Below, piece after piece: positions 31,625-40,342 of a stretch of DNA of 64,000 bases. The notes beneath the pieces are model-generated. The model did not search any database and had not been told where the DNA came from. It saw only the letters and a program-made list of their open reading frames with translations. The translations under genes and the position numbers were made by a program. This stretch comes from Actinospineispora eucalypti (GTDB taxonomy: Bacteria > Actinomycetota > Actinomycetes > Mycobacteriales > Pseudonocardiaceae): positions 1,302,001 through 1,366,000 of the forward strand of contig JACHMT010000005.1 in NCBI GenBank assembly GCA_014208095.1. Direction: 5' to 3'. The number at the start of each line of letters is the position of its first letter. Within the stretch, counting starts at the first letter, position 1.

Positions 31625-32046
31625 TGGGCACCCCGACACTGCCGGCGCCGAAACCGGTGCCGAACCCGGACACCGAGGAGTTCTGGGCCGCGACCGGCGA
31701 CGGCCGGCTGCTGCTGCGCCGGTGCAACGCGTGCGGCGACGCCATCTGGTACCCGAGGCCGATCTGCCCGTTCTGCCACAGCGCGGACACCGCGTGGGAG
31801 GCGGCGAGCGGGCGGGGCGTGATCTACACGTTCAGCGTGGTGCGCCGGGCCCGGGGCGACTGGGCCGGTGTCACCCCCTACGTCCTGGCCTACGTCGAGC
31901 TCGACGAGGGGCCGAGGTTGATGACCAACATCGTGGACTGTGACGTGGAAGCGATCGAGATCGGCGATCCGGTCGAGGTGGTCTTCCACGACACGGGCGA
32001 GGGCAGCGCGCTGCCCCGGTTCCGCCCGGTTGAAAGGCGCCAGTGA
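31624..32046 (+). CDS. DUF35 OB-fold/zinc-ribbon partner of thiolase, copy 2
   Basis: A 140-residue protein with four zinc-ligand cysteines in CNACGDAIWYPRPICPFC and an OB fold containing IYTFSVVRRARGDW, PYVLAYVELDEGPRLMTNIV and a C-terminal DPVEVVFHDTGEG. It is the second DUF35/thiolase pair in the operon, stop-start coupled to the upstream thiolase-like gene. Probably forms the CoA-binding platform of that thiolase. Confidence 0.9.
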   Translation: MGTPTLPAPKPVPNPDTEEFWAATGDGRLLLRRCNACGDAIWYPRPICPFCHSADTAWEAASGRGVIYTFSVVRRARGDWAGVTPYVLAYVELDEGPRLMTNIVDCDVEAIEIGDPVEVVFHDTGEGSALPRFRPVERRQ

Positions 32047-32047
32047 C

Positions 32048-33427
32048 ATGACCATCGACAAGATCTACGAATCGCCCGCCGCGGCCGTGGCCGACGTGCC
32101 GGACGGGGCGAGCGTTTCCATCGCCGGTTTCGGCATGACGCACAGCTTCCCGACCAGCCTGACCGTCGCGCTGCGCGAGCAGGGCGCGCGCCGGCTGTGC
32201 ATCGTGGCCAACTCACTGGGCTCCGGGCCGTACCGGTCCACCGCGCTGATCGAGAACCACCAGGTGAACCGGCTGATCGTGTCGTTCTCCGCGCGGGCGG
32301 GGGAGGGCACCTCGGCGGCCGAGAAGCAGATCGCCGCCGGCGAGATCGAGGTCGAGCTGGTGCCGCAGGGCACCTTGGTGGAGCGGCTGCGCGCCGGCGG
32401 GGCCGGCATCGGGGCGTTCTTCACCCGCACCGGGGTGGGCACCGCGATCGCCGAGGGCAAGGAGGTGCGCACCATCGACGGGGTCGAACACGTGCTCGAG
32501 CAGGGCCTCAAGGTGGACTACGCGCTGATCCGCGCCCAGCGCGCCGACCGGTTCGGCAACCTGGAGTTCGACGGCGTGGGCCGCAACTTCATGCCCAGCT
32601 TCGCCAAGGCGGCCCGGGTGGCGATCGCCGAGGCCGAGGAGATCGTGGACGGCCAGCTGGACCCGGAGCGGATCGGCCTGCCCGGGATCTTCGTGTCCCG
32701 GGTGGTGCGGACCACGGAGGACGTGCCGCACGACTTCCTCAAGGTGCGCGAGGGGCGCGGCGCGGACAGCGCGCGCAGCTACCACGACAAGCCGGGGTGG
32801 ACCCGCAACCAGATGGCCGAGGTGGCCGCCGGCCTGGTCCCGGCGGGCAGCTACATGAACCTCGGGCTGGGTATCCCCGGACTGATCTCCAACTACATCG
32901 AGGGCCGGGACATCACCCTGCACTCGGAGAACGGCGTGCTGGGCTACGGCACGATCGCCTCCAAGGAGGACTACGACCCGAACGCGTACAACGCCAGCGG
33001 CCACTACGTGCACCTGGTGCCCGGGGCGTCCTTCTTCGAGAGCGTCACGTCGTTCGAGATGGTGCGGGGCGGCAAGGTGGACGTGGTCGCGCTGGGCGCC
33101 TTCCAGGTCGACTCGCACGCCAGCATCGCCAACTGGAGCACGCCGGACATGGTGGGCGGGGGCATCGGCGGCGCGATGGACCTGGTCGCCGGGGACGCCA
33201 CGGTGATGGTGCTGATGACCCACCTCGACTCGAAGGGGCAGCCCAAGCTGGTCGCGGAGTGCGACTACCCGCTGACCGGCCGGGCGTGCGTGGACATCGT
33301 GGTCACCGACCTCGGCGTGTTCCGTTGGGGCGGGCAGCGGTTCCGGCTGGAGCGGGTGGCCCCGGGGTTCACCCCCGACGAGGTCGCCGCGCTCACCGGC
33401 CTGGAGCTCGACCTCCCGGTCGGTTAA
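32048..33427 (+). CDS. Fused 3-oxoacid CoA-transferase (subunits A and B in one chain)
   Basis: A 459-residue class I CoA-transferase. Residues 1-220 match subunit A (DGASVSIAGFGMTHSFPTSL, GTLVERLRAGGAGIGAFFTRTGVGTA); residues 250-459 match subunit B (MNLGLGIPGLISNYI, LHSENGVLGYG with catalytic Glu294, and GKVDVVALGAFQVD). It transfers CoA between succinyl-CoA or acetyl-CoA and a 3-oxo acid, linking ring- or chain-cleavage acids to thiolysis, as in the beta-ketoadipate pathway or ketone-body use. ATG 32048 follows AAAGG. Confidence 0.93.
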   Translation: MTIDKIYESPAAAVADVPDGASVSIAGFGMTHSFPTSLTVALREQGARRLCIVANSLGSGPYRSTALIENHQVNRLIVSFSARAGEGTSAAEKQIAAGEIEVELVPQGTLVERLRAGGAGIGAFFTRTGVGTAIAEGKEVRTIDGVEHVLEQGLKVDYALIRAQRADRFGNLEFDGVGRNFMPSFAKAARVAIAEAEEIVDGQLDPERIGLPGIFVSRVVRTTEDVPHDFLKVREGRGADSARSYHDKPGWTRNQMAEVAAGLVPAGSYMNLGLGIPGLISNYIEGRDITLHSENGVLGYGTIASKEDYDPNAYNASGHYVHLVPGASFFESVTSFEMVRGGKVDVVALGAFQVDSHASIANWSTPDMVGGGIGGAMDLVAGDATVMVLMTHLDSKGQPKLVAECDYPLTGRACVDIVVTDLGVFRWGGQRFRLERVAPGFTPDEVAALTGLELDLPVG

Positions 33428-33432
33428 CGGCG

Positions 33433-34818
33433 GTGGCCGGCATGCCCGAGATCGCCCGGCTGACCGCCGCCGAACTGGTGCACGGCTACCGCACCGGTGA
33501 GCTCTCCCCGGTGGCGGCGACCCACGCGGCACTGGACACCATCGCCGCCCGCGACGGCGAGCTGAACGCGTTCACCCACGTGGACGCCGAGGGTGCGCTG
33601 GCCTCGGCCGCCGCCTCGGAGCGGCGCTGGCGGCGCGGCGAGCCCCTCGGCGCGGCGGACGGCGTGCCGACCGCGATCAAGGACCTGCTGCTGACCGACG
33701 GCTGGCCCACCCTGCGGGGCAGCTGGCTGGTGGACGAGGGCGGCAGCTGGGTGGAGGACGAGCCCAGCGTCGCCCGGCTGCGCGAAGCGGGCGCGGTGCT
33801 GCTCGGCAAGACCACCACACCGGAGTTCGGCTGGAAGGGCGTCACCGACTCGGCGCGACACGGGGTCACCGTGAATCCCTGGCACACCGGGATGACCGCC
33901 GGCGGATCCAGTGGCGGTTCGGCGGCGGCGGTGGCCGCCGGCATGTGCACCTGGGCGCTGGGCACCGACGGGGGCGGCTCGGTGCGCATCCCGGCCGCGT
34001 TCACCGGCACCGTGGGGCTCAAGCCGACCGGCGGCCTGGTGCCGCTGTACCCGCCGAGCAGCAACGGGCACCTCTCCCACCGGGGGCCGATCACCCGCTC
34101 GGTGCGTGACGCGGCCGCACTGCTGGACGTGCTGGCCCGCGCGGACACTCGGGACTGGGCCTGGACCCCCAGCCCGGTGCGGCCGTTCCGCGCGGGTATC
34201 GAGGGCGGCGTCGCCGGCATGCGGGTGGCCTACTCCGCCGACCTCGGTTACGGGCGCACCGATCCCGAGGTGGCCGGGCCGGTGGAGGCGGCGGTCGGGG
34301 TGCTCGGCGAGCTCGGTGCGCGGGTGGAGCGGGTGGACCCGGGGTTCGGCGACCCGGTGGAGGCCTTCCAGGTCATCTGGTTCGCCGGCATCGCCCGGAC
34401 GCTGCGCGGGTACTCGGCGGCCGAGCTGGAGCGGGTGGATCCCGGGCTGCTGCGCTGCGCCAAGCTGGGTGCGGCGTACTCCGCGACCGACTACCTGGAC
34501 GCCATGGCCGAGTGCGCCGCGCTGGGCCTGCGCATGACCCGGTTCCACCAGCGGTACCACCTGCTGGTCACGCCGGCGACGCCGATCGCGGCGTTTCCCG
34601 TCGGCCAGGACTGCCCGCCGGGGTGGCCGTCCTCGCTGTGGACCTCGTGGACGCCGTACACCTACCCGTTCAACATGACCCGCCAGCCGGCGCTGAGCGT
34701 GCCGTGCGGGTTCACCGGGGCCGGCCTGCCGGTCGGCCTTCAGATCGTCGCCGCGCGGTACGAGGACGCCCGGGTGCTGCGCGCCGGACTCGCTCTCGAA
34801 CGGCACACCTGCTTCTGA
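33433..34818 (+). CDS. Amidase (amidase-signature family)
   Basis: A 461-residue amidase with the Ser-cisSer-Lys triad visible: Lys83 in PTAIKDLLL, cis-Ser in GGSSGGSAAAVAAG (about 159), and nucleophile Ser183 in GTDGGGSVRIPA. It would hydrolyse a carboxamide or aryl-acyl amide to acid plus ammonia or amine. Its place directly before an oligopeptide-type ABC importer and CoA-transferase genes suggests it opens the imported substrate. GTG 33433 is chosen, with ATG 33442 possible; 5 bp after the CoA-transferase stop. No signal peptide, so cytoplasmic. Confidence 0.9.
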   Translation: MAGMPEIARLTAAELVHGYRTGELSPVAATHAALDTIAARDGELNAFTHVDAEGALASAAASERRWRRGEPLGAADGVPTAIKDLLLTDGWPTLRGSWLVDEGGSWVEDEPSVARLREAGAVLLGKTTTPEFGWKGVTDSARHGVTVNPWHTGMTAGGSSGGSAAAVAAGMCTWALGTDGGGSVRIPAAFTGTVGLKPTGGLVPLYPPSSNGHLSHRGPITRSVRDAAALLDVLARADTRDWAWTPSPVRPFRAGIEGGVAGMRVAYSADLGYGRTDPEVAGPVEAAVGVLGELGARVERVDPGFGDPVEAFQVIWFAGIARTLRGYSAAELERVDPGLLRCAKLGAAYSATDYLDAMAECAALGLRMTRFHQRYHLLVTPATPIAAFPVGQDCPPGWPSSLWTSWTPYTYPFNMTRQPALSVPCGFTGAGLPVGLQIVAARYEDARVLRAGLALERHTCF

Positions 34819-34853
34819 AGGACAACGTTGTCTCAACTTCCGGAGGCTTCACC

Positions 34854-36428
34854 ATGCACGCAAGACTCATCGCCTCGGTGGCCGCCCTACTGGCCGTGCT
34901 GGCCGGTTGCGGCTCCGGCGGCACGGCCGGATCACCCGGCCCGGCGCACGGCGGGGCGACCGCCGAATGCCCGCCGGTGGACCACGCCGCCATCGACCCG
35001 AACGCGACGTTCACCTGGATGTACAGCGTCGCCAACACCAGTTTCGACCCGGACAAGATAACCACCAGCAACAGCCAGATGTACCTGTACCCGATCTACG
35101 ACAGCCTGGTGCACCTGGACGACAAGGGCGAACCGCGCCCGATGCTGGCCAGGTCGTGGTCGGTGGGCGACGGCGGGCGCTCGCTCACCCTGCAACTGGT
35201 CGACAACTGGAAGTACCACGACGGCACCCCGTTCGACGCCGCGTCGGTGAAGGCCAACCTGGACCGGCACCGCGGCGAGGGCAGCTTCAACCGGCAGGCC
35301 CTTTCCGACATCAGCGGCGTGAGCGTGCTCGACCGGCGCACGGTCAAGATAGAGACGATCAACGGCGCCGCCCCGCTGGTGGGCATCCTGGCCAGCTCCG
35401 CCGGCATGATGATGAGCCCGGCGGTGTTCAACGACCCCGGCCAGTCGCTCAAACCCACCGGTGGCTCCGGGGCCTTCTCGCTGGCCAGCTACCAGCCGGG
35501 CAGCAAGGTGGAGTACAGCGCCGTGCCCGGCTACTGGGAGCCGGACGCACTGCGGGTGGCCAAGATGGTCTTCCTCATCTCCAGCGACGACAACGCCCGG
35601 TTGAACTCGGTGATCACCGGCGCGGCGGACGCCACCTTCCTGCGGGAGAGCATGTACGCGCCGGCCAAGGGCGGCGGGCTGGTGGTGTGCCAGAAGCCCA
35701 GCATGTCCAGCTACACGATGGCGCTGAACGTGGCCCGCTCCGAGTTCGCCAAGCCTGAGGTGCGCCGGGCGATCAACCTGGCCGTGGACCGGAGCGCCAT
35801 CGCGGCGATCACCGACGGCTTCTGCGACCCCTCGGTGCAGATGTTCCCGACCTCCTTCTACGCCTCCGACCCGGAGCTGACTCCCGACCGGTACCCGCAC
35901 GACGTGGCCAAGGCCCGGCAGCTGCTGGACAGTGTGGGGCTGGGCCGGGGGTTCGAGTTCACCCTGGAGACCAACAACCTGGACGCCTACCAGAAGGTGG
36001 CCGAGGTGATCCAGGCCAACCTGCAGGAGGTGGGCATCCGGGTCACCGTGCTGCCGGTGGAGCTGCCCCGGCTGATGGAGGACTTCTCGGTCAACAAGAA
36101 GGCGGACGCGCAGCTGGTGCAGCAGAAGGCCGAGGCCGACCCGAGCATCCAGATCGAGGCCTACTACCTCAGGGGCGGGTTCAGCAATCCCGGTGACTAC
36201 GGGAACCCGGCGATCAGCCAGCTGCACACCCAGGCCAAGGCGGCCGCCACCACCAACGAGCGGGCGGAGATCTACCGCAAGCTGTTCGCCAAGGCCCACG
36301 AGGAGGCCGCGTCGCCGGTGATCCTGTGCCACCTCACCACCCCGATGGCCACCAACCAGAAGGTGATGGGGCTGGAGATCTACTCGGACGGCAGCCGGCA
36401 GTTCCGGGGCATCGCGGTGCGGAAGTAG
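34854..36428 (+). CDS. ABC importer substrate-binding lipoprotein (family 5, Dpp/Opp type)
   Basis: A 524-residue lipoprotein. The signal ends LLAVLAGCGSGG with the lipid-anchored Cys at about residue 19. The body is the SBP_bac_5 fold: NTSFDPDKITTSNSQMYLYPIYDSLV, SWSVGDGGRSLTLQLVDNWKYHDGTPFDAASVKANLDRH, SEFAKPEVRRAINLAVDRSAI. These bind peptides, nickel, or small amides and glycosides. ATG 34854 is preceded by CCGGAGGC at 8 bases. First of five importer genes. Confidence 0.93.
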   Translation: MHARLIASVAALLAVLAGCGSGGTAGSPGPAHGGATAECPPVDHAAIDPNATFTWMYSVANTSFDPDKITTSNSQMYLYPIYDSLVHLDDKGEPRPMLARSWSVGDGGRSLTLQLVDNWKYHDGTPFDAASVKANLDRHRGEGSFNRQALSDISGVSVLDRRTVKIETINGAAPLVGILASSAGMMMSPAVFNDPGQSLKPTGGSGAFSLASYQPGSKVEYSAVPGYWEPDALRVAKMVFLISSDDNARLNSVITGAADATFLRESMYAPAKGGGLVVCQKPSMSSYTMALNVARSEFAKPEVRRAINLAVDRSAIAAITDGFCDPSVQMFPTSFYASDPELTPDRYPHDVAKARQLLDSVGLGRGFEFTLETNNLDAYQKVAEVIQANLQEVGIRVTVLPVELPRLMEDFSVNKKADAQLVQQKAEADPSIQIEAYYLRGGFSNPGDYGNPAISQLHTQAKAAATTNERAEIYRKLFAKAHEEAASPVILCHLTTPMATNQKVMGLEIYSDGSRQFRGIAVRK

Positions 36429-36434
36429 GCGACC

Positions 36435-37379
36435 GTGCTACGCCTGCTCGGCGTCCGGCTGACCACCATGGTGCCGCTGCTCGCGGTGGTCAGCCTGCTG
36501 ATCTACGCACTGATCATCCTGGTGCCCGGCGACCCGGCGGTACTGCTGGCCGGGCAGAACCCGACCCCGGCGCGGGTCGAGGCGGTCCGGGAGAGGCTCG
36601 GGCTGAACGACCCGTTCCTGGTGCAGTACGGGCGCTGGGTCGCCGGCCTGCTGCACGGCGACCTCGGCCGGTCCTATCTGAACGGCGAGGACGTGTGGGC
36701 CTCCATCCTCGGCCGGCTGCCGGTCACCCTCTCCCTGGTCGCGGTGACCCTGCTGTTCGCCGCGCTGCTCGGGCTCGCGCTGGGCGTGGTCGCCGGGCTG
36801 TACCCGGGGCGGTGGATCGACCGGTTCGCCACCGTGCTGGCCAGCGTCGGGGTCGCGCTGCCCTACTTCTGGGTGGGCATGATGCTGGTGCTGCTGCTGG
36901 CCATCAACACCCCGGCCCTGCCGGCCACCGGCTACGTGCCGTTGACCGAGAACCCGGTGGAGTGGTTCCGCCACCTGCTCATTCCCGGCCTCGCGCTGGC
37001 GATCACCCCGATGGCCATGATCGCCAGGCAGACCCGGGCCGGGGTGGCGGCGGTGATGAACGAGGACTACATCCGGACGGCGGAGGCCAAGGGGCTGTCC
37101 CGGAGCAAGGTGATCGGAAAACACGCGTTGAAGAACGCCGCCGTGCCGGTGGTCACCGTCTTCGGCCTCGAGGCGAACCGGTTGATCGGCGCGACGGTGG
37201 TGATGGAGCAGCTGTTCGTGCTGCCGGGGCTGGGGCAGCTGGCCTATTTCTCGGTGTTCGCCCGGGACTTCCCCATGGTGCAGGGCGTGCTGGTGTTCAC
37301 GGCGGTACTGGTGCTGCTGGTCAACCTGGGAGTGGACATGTCCTACGGCTACTTCAACCCGAAGATCAAGAGCTCATGA
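36435..37379 (+). CDS. ABC importer permease (DppB type)
   Basis: A 314-residue permease with six helices. N-terminal LGVRLTTMVPLLAVVSLLIYALIILVPGDPA and the large loop VRERLGLNDPFLVQYGRWVAGLLHGDLGRSYL are typical DppB/OppB; the EAA-like coupling loop reads DYIRTAEAKGLSRSKVIGKHALKNAAVPVV. It forms the channel with the next permease. GTG 36435 starts 6 bp after the binding-protein stop; its stop overlaps the next start (ATGA). Confidence 0.94.
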   Translation: MLRLLGVRLTTMVPLLAVVSLLIYALIILVPGDPAVLLAGQNPTPARVEAVRERLGLNDPFLVQYGRWVAGLLHGDLGRSYLNGEDVWASILGRLPVTLSLVAVTLLFAALLGLALGVVAGLYPGRWIDRFATVLASVGVALPYFWVGMMLVLLLAINTPALPATGYVPLTENPVEWFRHLLIPGLALAITPMAMIARQTRAGVAAVMNEDYIRTAEAKGLSRSKVIGKHALKNAAVPVVTVFGLEANRLIGATVVMEQLFVLPGLGQLAYFSVFARDFPMVQGVLVFTAVLVLLVNLGVDMSYGYFNPKIKSS

Positions 37380-38266
37380 CCGCCGCGACCGTCGGTCCGG
37401 CCGCGCCCTCCGCCGGGGCGGCGGGGCTGCGCCGCACCGTGCGGCGGTTTCTCGGCAACCGGCTCGCCGTGGGTGCATTGGCCGTGCTGGGCCTGATCCT
37501 GCTGGTCGCGGCGGCCGCGCCGGTGATCGCGCCGTACGCGCCGAGCCAGATCGACATCGCCAACCGGTTGTCCGGCCCCACGTTCGCGCACTGGCTGGGC
37601 ACGGACGCGCTCGGCCGGGACACGCTGAGCCGGCTGATGTTCGCCGGCCGGGTCTCCCTCGGCGCGGCCAGCCTCGCGGTGGCGATCGCGGTGGTCATCG
37701 GGCTGCCGCTGGGCATGGTGGCCGGCTACCTCGGCGGGCGGCTGGACTGGCTGCTCGCCCGGGCGGCCGACGTGTTGATGACCTTCCCGGCGCTGGTGCT
37801 GACCGTGGCCATCATCGCCGCCGTCGGGCCGGGGCTCAGTACCGCGATGGTCTCCCTCGGAGTGGTGTACTCGCCCCGGCTGTTCCGCATCGTGCGCGGC
37901 GCCACGCTGGGCGTGCGGCAGGAGACGTACGTGGAGGCGTCGATCAGCATCGGCACGCCGGGGTGGCTGATCCTGCGCCGGCACATCCTGCCGAACATCC
38001 TGTCCCCGGTGCTGGTGCAGGTCTCCCTGCTGATGGCGGCGGCGCTGCTGACCGAGGTCACCATCAGCCTGCTCGGCCTCGGCGCGCTGCCGCCCACCGC
38101 GAGCTGGGGCAGCATGCTGGGCGCCGCGTTCGGCGACATCCGGAGCACGCCGATGCTGGTCGCCTATCCCGGCATGGCCATCGCGCTGGTCACCCTGTCC
38201 TTCAACCTGATCGGTGACGGGCTGCGCGACTCGTTCGGCCGAGAGACCCGCAAGGGGGAACGGTGA
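37376..38266 (+). CDS. ABC importer permease (DppC type)
   Basis: A 296-residue permease of DppC/OppC type: N-terminal helix (LAVGALAVLGLILLVAAAAPVIAPY), HWLGTDALGRDTLSRLMFAGRVSLGAASLAVAIA, the coupling loop EASISIGTPGWLILRRHILPNILSPVLVQ, and a C-terminal GDGLRDSF. ATG 37376 overlaps the previous stop by 4 bp; its own stop overlaps the GTG of the first ATPase gene. Unstable stoichiometry is unlikely given the coupling. Confidence 0.94.
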   Translation: MTAATVGPAAPSAGAAGLRRTVRRFLGNRLAVGALAVLGLILLVAAAAPVIAPYAPSQIDIANRLSGPTFAHWLGTDALGRDTLSRLMFAGRVSLGAASLAVAIAVVIGLPLGMVAGYLGGRLDWLLARAADVLMTFPALVLTVAIIAAVGPGLSTAMVSLGVVYSPRLFRIVRGATLGVRQETYVEASISIGTPGWLILRRHILPNILSPVLVQVSLLMAAALLTEVTISLLGLGALPPTASWGSMLGAAFGDIRSTPMLVAYPGMAIALVTLSFNLIGDGLRDSFGRETRKGER

Positions 38267-39258
38267 ACGCCACCGCGTTGCTGCGCATCGAGGACCTGTG
38301 CGTCGACTTCGCCACCGGGCACGGCTGGGTGAACGTGGTCGACGGCGTCTCCCTGCACGTCGGGGCGGGCGAGATCGTCGGGCTGGTCGGCGAGTCCGGC
38401 TCCGGCAAGAGCGTGACCAGCCTTTCCGTGCTCGGCCTGATCCCGAGGGGGCAGGGCCGGGTGTCCCGGGGACACATCTGGTACGGGGACCGGGACCTCA
38501 CCACCCTGCCGGTGCACGAGCTGCGCGGGATCAGGGGGAACGAGGTTTCGATGATCTTCCAGGAGCCGATGACCAGCCTGAACCCGGCCTTCACCATCGG
38601 TGACCAGATCGCCGAGGTGCACCGGAGGCACCGGGGCGGCAAGCGGGCCGCCGCGCTCGCCAGGGCGGCCGAGATGCTGGACCTGGTCGGCATCCCGAAC
38701 GCCCACGAGCGGGTGCGGGACTACCCGCACGAGTTCTCCGGTGGCATGCGCCAGCGCGCGATGATCGCCATGGCGTTGATCTGCGGCCCTCGGCTGCTGA
38801 TCGCCGACGAGCCGACGACCGCGCTGGATGTCACGGTGCAGGCGCAGATCATCGAGCTGCTGGCCAAGCTGCGCGACGAGACCGGCTGCGGCATCGTGTT
38901 CATCACCCACGACCTCGGTGTGGTCGCCGAGCTGTGTGACCGGGTGGTGGTGATGTACGCCGGCCAGGTGGTCGAGTCGGCGGCCGGCCGGGAGCTGTTC
39001 CTGCGGCCCAGACATCCCTACACCGAGGGCCTGCTCGCGGCCATGCCGCAGCTGGGCGAGCGGGGCACGGAGCTGCCGTTCATTCCGGGCCGCCCGCCGG
39101 AGCCGTGGCGGCAACCGGACGGCTGCCGGTTCAACCCCCGGTGCCGGTACACGGTGGATCACTGCCGGGGCGGTGTGGTGCCGGCCATCCGGTCCGGGGG
39201 CGACCACGCCAGCCGGTGCCTGCGCACCGACGAGCTCGAGCTGTTGGGGGCACCATGA
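38263..39258 (+). CDS. ABC importer ATPase (DppD type)
   Basis: A 331-residue ATPase. Walker A GLVGESGSGKSVTS, Q-loop MIFQEPMTSLNP, signature EFSGGMRQRAMIAMAL, Walker B LLIADEPTTALD and H-loop FITHDL are intact. The C-terminal oligopeptide-family extension has CRFNPRCRYTVDHC, which in some members carries an iron-sulfur cluster. It energises uptake together with the next ATPase; start GTG 38263, overlapping the permease stop. Confidence 0.94.
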   Translation: MNATALLRIEDLCVDFATGHGWVNVVDGVSLHVGAGEIVGLVGESGSGKSVTSLSVLGLIPRGQGRVSRGHIWYGDRDLTTLPVHELRGIRGNEVSMIFQEPMTSLNPAFTIGDQIAEVHRRHRGGKRAAALARAAEMLDLVGIPNAHERVRDYPHEFSGGMRQRAMIAMALICGPRLLIADEPTTALDVTVQAQIIELLAKLRDETGCGIVFITHDLGVVAELCDRVVVMYAGQVVESAAGRELFLRPRHPYTEGLLAAMPQLGERGTELPFIPGRPPEPWRQPDGCRFNPRCRYTVDHCRGGVVPAIRSGGDHASRCLRTDELELLGAP

Positions 39259-40328
39259 GCGCGACGGCCTTCGAAGGCACCTCGGAACCGGCCTACGGTG
39301 CGCCGGCACCGGCCGAGGGGCGGCCGCTGGTCGAGGTGCGCGGGCTGAACGTGGTGTTCCGCAAGGGGCGCTCGCTGGGCGCACCCCGGTTGGTGCGCGC
39401 GGTCAACGACGTGAGCTTCAGCATCGAGCGCGGGGAGACCCTCGGCCTGGTGGGGGAGTCCGGGTCGGGGAAGTCGACCACCGGGCGGGCGCTGCTCAAG
39501 CTGGTGCCCTACACGGCCGGCGAGGTGCGGGTGGCCGGCCGCGACCTGAGCGGCCTCGCCGGCTCCGAGCTGCGCCGGGCGCGGCGGAACATGCAGATGG
39601 TGTTCCAGGACCCGTACTCCTCCCTGGACCCGTCCTGCACGGTGGCCGCCAGCATCGCCGAACCGCTGCTGGTGCACGAGCGGCTGGCCCCGCGCGAGGC
39701 CCGCGCGCGGGTCACCGAGCTGCTGGAGCTGGTCGGCCTCACCGGGGGTCACGCGGACCGCTATCCCTACGAGTTCTCCGGCGGCCAGCGCCAGCGCATC
39801 GCGATCGCCAGGGCGCTGGCCCTGCACCCCCAGTTCGTGGTGTGCGACGAGGCGGTGTCCGCGCTGGACGTTTCCACCCAGAACCAGGTGATCAACCTGC
39901 TGGAGCGGCTGCGGGCCGAGCTGCACCTGTCGTACCTGTTCATCGCCCACGACCTGGCCGTGGTGCGGCACATCTCCGACCGGGTCGCGGTGATGTACCT
40001 GGGCCGCATCGTGGAGAGCGGCCCCACCGATCGGGTGTACAACCGGCCGGCGCACCCGTACACCGAGGCGCTGCTCTCGGCGATCCCGGACGCCAGCCCG
40101 CACCGGGTCAAGCGGGAGCGGATCCTGCTGGCCGGCGAGCCGCCGGACCCGGCCAACCCGCCGGCGGGCTGCCCGCTGCAGACCCGCTGCCGGTACGTGA
40201 TGGACGTCTGCCGGCAGCGGATGCCGGAGGCCACCCCGGTGCACGGCGGCGGGGAAGTGGCCTGCCACCTGCAGACCAGTGGACCGAACCTGTCCGGCGC
40301 CCCGCTCGGCGGCGCCGCAACCCCGTAA
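39255..40328 (+). CDS. ABC importer ATPase (DppF type)
   Basis: A 357-residue ATPase with GLVGESGSGKSTTGRALL (Walker A), MVFQDPYSSLDP, EFSGGQRQRIAIARAL (signature), FVVCDEAVSALDVSTQ (Walker B) and FIAHDLAVVRH. C-terminal CPLQTRCRYVMDVC is the oligopeptide-type Cys motif. ATG 39255 overlaps the stop of the first ATPase by 4 bp. Together the five genes make a complete importer. Confidence 0.94.
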   Translation: MSATAFEGTSEPAYGAPAPAEGRPLVEVRGLNVVFRKGRSLGAPRLVRAVNDVSFSIERGETLGLVGESGSGKSTTGRALLKLVPYTAGEVRVAGRDLSGLAGSELRRARRNMQMVFQDPYSSLDPSCTVAASIAEPLLVHERLAPREARARVTELLELVGLTGGHADRYPYEFSGGQRQRIAIARALALHPQFVVCDEAVSALDVSTQNQVINLLERLRAELHLSYLFIAHDLAVVRHISDRVAVMYLGRIVESGPTDRVYNRPAHPYTEALLSAIPDASPHRVKRERILLAGEPPDPANPPAGCPLQTRCRYVMDVCRQRMPEATPVHGGGEVACHLQTSGPNLSGAPLGGAATP

Positions 40329-40342
40329 GGAGTGGAACCTCG

